A stretch of DNA of 64,000 nucleotides from positions 40,627 to 104,626 of the forward strand of contig NZ_JACYUD010000002.1 in NCBI RefSeq assembly GCF_014841565.1, read 5' to 3'. This document shows, piece after piece, positions 61,874 through 64,000 of the stretch. The notes beneath the pieces are model-generated. The model saw only the letters and a list, made by a program, of their open reading frames with translations, searched no databases and was not told the origin of the DNA. This stretch comes from Rhizobium sp. CFBP 8762. GTDB lineage: Bacteria; Pseudomonadota; Alphaproteobacteria; Rhizobiales; Rhizobiaceae. A program made the position numbers and the translations under genes. Each line of letters begins with the position of its first letter. The stretch's first letter is position 1.

Positions 61874-62111
61874 GACATTGCGTAGGGCGTGAGGTGCTTA
61901 TGGCTAGAACTCAAGCATGTTTGGACGCAAGAGGAAAGCCCTGTTCTGGCGGGTGATCGGGTCATCGTTCTGGTGCATTTTCGTGGGTGTACAGGTCTGG
62001 CGAAGCGGGTTTTTTTCTGTCATCTTGAATGGGCGAGTCAAAGTTCAGCCATCGGGGAGGATGGTGGAACAGGGGATTACGGCTCGCGATGATCAACTGG
62101 GAGGAGATCCA

Positions 62112-63989
62112 ATGGCACATGTGGCAAGCGTGGAAACGGCCAAGGCGCGACCGATGACTGGCGAGGAACGCAAGGTTATCTTCGCATCATCGCTCGGAAC
62201 GGTTTTTGAGTGGTATGATTTTTATCTGTATGGCTCGCTGGCCGTCTACATTGGTGCCACGTTCTTCAGTCAATATCCAGAAACCACCCGCAATATCTTC
62301 GCTCTTCTGGCGTTTGCCGCCGGGTTTCTGGTACGCCCGTTCGGGGCGCTGGTGTTTGGGCGGTTGGGCGATCTCGTCGGGCGCAAATATACGTTTCTCG
62401 TCACCATTCTGATCATGGGTATCTCCACCTTCCTCGTCGGTATTTTGCCGGGCGCAGCGTCCATCGGCATTGCGGCGCCCATTCTGCTGCTGGTGCTGCG
62501 CATGTTGCAGGGACTTGCGCTGGGCGGCGAATATGGTGGTGCTGCAACCTACGTAGCCGAACACGCCCCTCAGGGGCGGCGCGGCTATTACACGTCGTGG
62601 ATACAGTGCACCGCCACGTTGGGGCTGTTCCTGTCGCTGGTGGTTATTCTGCTGGTGCAGTTTGCCGTCGGCCGGGAAGATTTTGCCGTCTGGGGCTGGC
62701 GTATACCGTTCCTGCTGTCCTTTGTGCTTTTGGGCGTATCGGTGTGGATCCGTCTGAAAATGAATGAATCTCCTGCCTTCAAGAAAATGAAGGAGGAAGG
62801 CAAAGGTTCGAAAGCGCCGTTGACGGAAGCGTTTGGCCAGTGGCGCAATGCCAAAATTGCCCTGCTCGCTCTGTTCGGTGCTGTCGTCGGGCAAGCAGTG
62901 GTTTGGTACACCGGGCAGTTCTACGCGCTGTTCTTCCTGCAGAACATTTTGAAAGTGGATGGCCAATCGGCCAACATCATGGTGGCCGTGGCCCTGCTTC
63001 TGGGCACGGGCTTCTTCGTTCTGTTTGGCTGGTTGTCGGACCGGATCGGTCGCAAACCTATCATTATGGCTGGCCTGCTGCTCGCCATGTTCACCTATTT
63101 CCCGCTGTTCAAAGGGTTGACACAGGCGGGCAATCCAGCGCTCGCGGAAGCACAGCAGACCATGCGCGCAACGGTAACTGCAGACCCGGCAGACTGCACG
63201 TTCCAGTTCAACCCAACGGGAACGGCAAAGTTCACTACGTCTTGTGATATCGCGACTGCGTTTCTGACGCGCAACTCGGTACCATATGATGTCGTCAACG
63301 GCCCTGCCGGAGTTCCGGCCACCGTAACAATCGGTGGGGACGTGACCAACAGCTACAACGCCAGCAGCCCTGAAGCCAAGGCTAGTGCTGTAAGCTTTGA
63401 AAAGCAGCTGAACCTTGCCCTGCAAAGCCACGGCTACCCGCTGAAAAGGACAGCAGCACGGGTGCCTGAAAGCAAGCTGGATGCGTTTGTTGCAGCCAAC
63501 CCGGAACTCAATCTGGATGCTGCTGCAATCCGCGCCGCCGGCGGAACGACCGTGCCCACGGACCGTTTGATTGCCGACAAGCTTTTGACTGCCGATGAAG
63601 CAGCCGGAGCCACGGAGGCGACCGTCTATACGGTGGAGAATGGCGGTGCGTTCACCATGTTTGCCGATGCTGCCCGGGTGAACTGGGTTGCAATCATCGC
63701 AATCCTCACCATCCTCGTCATCTACGTTACCATGGTCTACGGGCCAATTGCCGCCTTGCTGGTAGAGTTATTTCCAACCCGCATTCGCTACACCGGCATG
63801 TCCCTGCCCTACCACATTGGCAATGGCTGGTTTGGCGGTCTTCTCCCCGCCACAGCCTTCGCGATGAGCGCCGCCAAGGGCGATATCTACTATGGCCTTT
63901 GGTATCCGATTGTGTTTGCAGCGCTGACACTGGTCATCGGCGTGTTCTTCCTGCCGGAAACCAAGGACCGTGATATTCATACAGACTGA
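62112..63989 (+). CDS. MHS-family MFS transporter with ~185-residue periplasmic insertion
   Basis: 625 residues from ATG 62112, which has GGGAGGAGA six bases ahead; the frame runs open to 61917 without a site. The start VIFASSLGTVFEWYDFYLYGSLAVYIGATFF, the RPFGALVFGRLGDLVGRKYTF loop and LGGEYGGAATYVAE (in parts) define the metabolite:H+ symporter family (ShiA, ProP, KgtP, CitA). Residues ~337-522 between two late helices are a hydrophilic block with two cysteines (362, 378), absent from ordinary ~430-residue members. The last helices end LPETKDRDIHTD. Substrate unknown. Ends 11 bases before the window edge. Confidence 0.85.
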   Translation: MAHVASVETAKARPMTGEERKVIFASSLGTVFEWYDFYLYGSLAVYIGATFFSQYPETTRNIFALLAFAAGFLVRPFGALVFGRLGDLVGRKYTFLVTILIMGISTFLVGILPGAASIGIAAPILLLVLRMLQGLALGGEYGGAATYVAEHAPQGRRGYYTSWIQCTATLGLFLSLVVILLVQFAVGREDFAVWGWRIPFLLSFVLLGVSVWIRLKMNESPAFKKMKEEGKGSKAPLTEAFGQWRNAKIALLALFGAVVGQAVVWYTGQFYALFFLQNILKVDGQSANIMVAVALLLGTGFFVLFGWLSDRIGRKPIIMAGLLLAMFTYFPLFKGLTQAGNPALAEAQQTMRATVTADPADCTFQFNPTGTAKFTTSCDIATAFLTRNSVPYDVVNGPAGVPATVTIGGDVTNSYNASSPEAKASAVSFEKQLNLALQSHGYPLKRTAARVPESKLDAFVAANPELNLDAAAIRAAGGTTVPTDRLIADKLLTADEAAGATEATVYTVENGGAFTMFADAARVNWVAIIAILTILVIYVTMVYGPIAALLVELFPTRIRYTGMSLPYHIGNGWFGGLLPATAFAMSAAKGDIYYGLWYPIVFAALTLVIGVFFLPETKDRDIHTD

Positions 63990-64000
63990 GACATAAAAGC

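Noticed and set aside
62187..63431. 414-codon minus-strand frame inside the MHS transporter
   Set aside because: Antisense to conserved membrane helices, and its content is a histidine/glutamine-rich mirror of hydrophobic codons.
1..64000. tRNA/rRNA genes, CRISPR arrays, integrases, transposases or toxin-antitoxin pairs
   Set aside because: I looked for cloverleaf-like TTCGA arms, regular short repeats and the typical protein motifs and found none I can support by eye.

Overview
The window reads as a chromosomal segment of a free-living or plant/soil-associated alphaproteobacterium of the Hyphomicrobiales (Rhizobiaceae/Brucellaceae/Phyllobacteriaceae neighbourhood). This is inferred from an HWE-family kinase, a PruR-DcpA-type pair, a PutA controlled by an Lrp-type PutR, a MctP-type symporter with DUF3311 partner, and anti-Shine-Dalgarno 'cuckoo' small-RNA arrays. 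No rRNA, tRNA, CRISPR, transposase or phage gene was seen; genes are dense and on both strands.

Layout. 0-4.4 kb: end of an HWE sensor kinase, a membrane GGDEF protein, then an ECF sigma factor, its membrane anti-sigma factor and a BI-1 family membrane protein in one run. 4.4-8.5 kb: a short ModE-like regulator convergent on modABC, which has a molybdate-box palindrome in front of it, and a FUSC transporter. 8.7-16.1 kb: putA/putR, an MFS exporter, and DUF3311 with a monocarboxylate symporter. 16.2-19.5 kb: a cuckoo sRNA array and surface-polysaccharide genes. 19.8-26.2 kb: two transglutaminase-like proteins, cbpAM chaperones, small membrane proteins, and an AI-2E transporter with an extra soluble domain. 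26.5-36.1 kb: asparagine permease, asparaginase, a second cuckoo array behind a DUF1127 gene, cytochrome b561, Lrp, 1-Cys peroxiredoxin, a LysR regulator, aspartase and a dicarboxylate symporter. Together these would take up asparagine/aspartate and feed it to fumarate. 36.2-42.4 kb: a siderophore-interacting protein, an SDR plus flavin monooxygenase pair under a TPP riboswitch, and a pruR-dcpA-like pterin/c-di-GMP pair. 42.6-49.9 kb: GntR, M24 peptidase, FAD amine oxidase, dgoA, dgoK and an alpha-ketoglutaric semialdehyde dehydrogenase-like enzyme. 50.6-56.9 kb: a complete CUT1 sugar ABC transporter with an isomerase and a dehydrogenase, preceded by two LacI-type operators and containing a perfect 22-bp palindrome. 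57.0-60.5 kb: a tightly coupled GT2 / acyl-CoA dehydrogenase-like / PIG-L deacetylase / NodS-like methyltransferase operon. 60.5-64 kb: DUF2218, a second AI-2E protein and an MHS-family MFS transporter with a large inserted domain.

Most promising for novelty are the four-gene GT2-ACAD-PIG-L-NodS operon (enzyme classes that echo NodC/NodB/NodS chemistry without being nod genes), the TPP-riboswitch-controlled SDR/monooxygenase pair, and the two cuckoo arrays that share one terminator hairpin. All assignments come from reading sequence and motifs; no database search was run.
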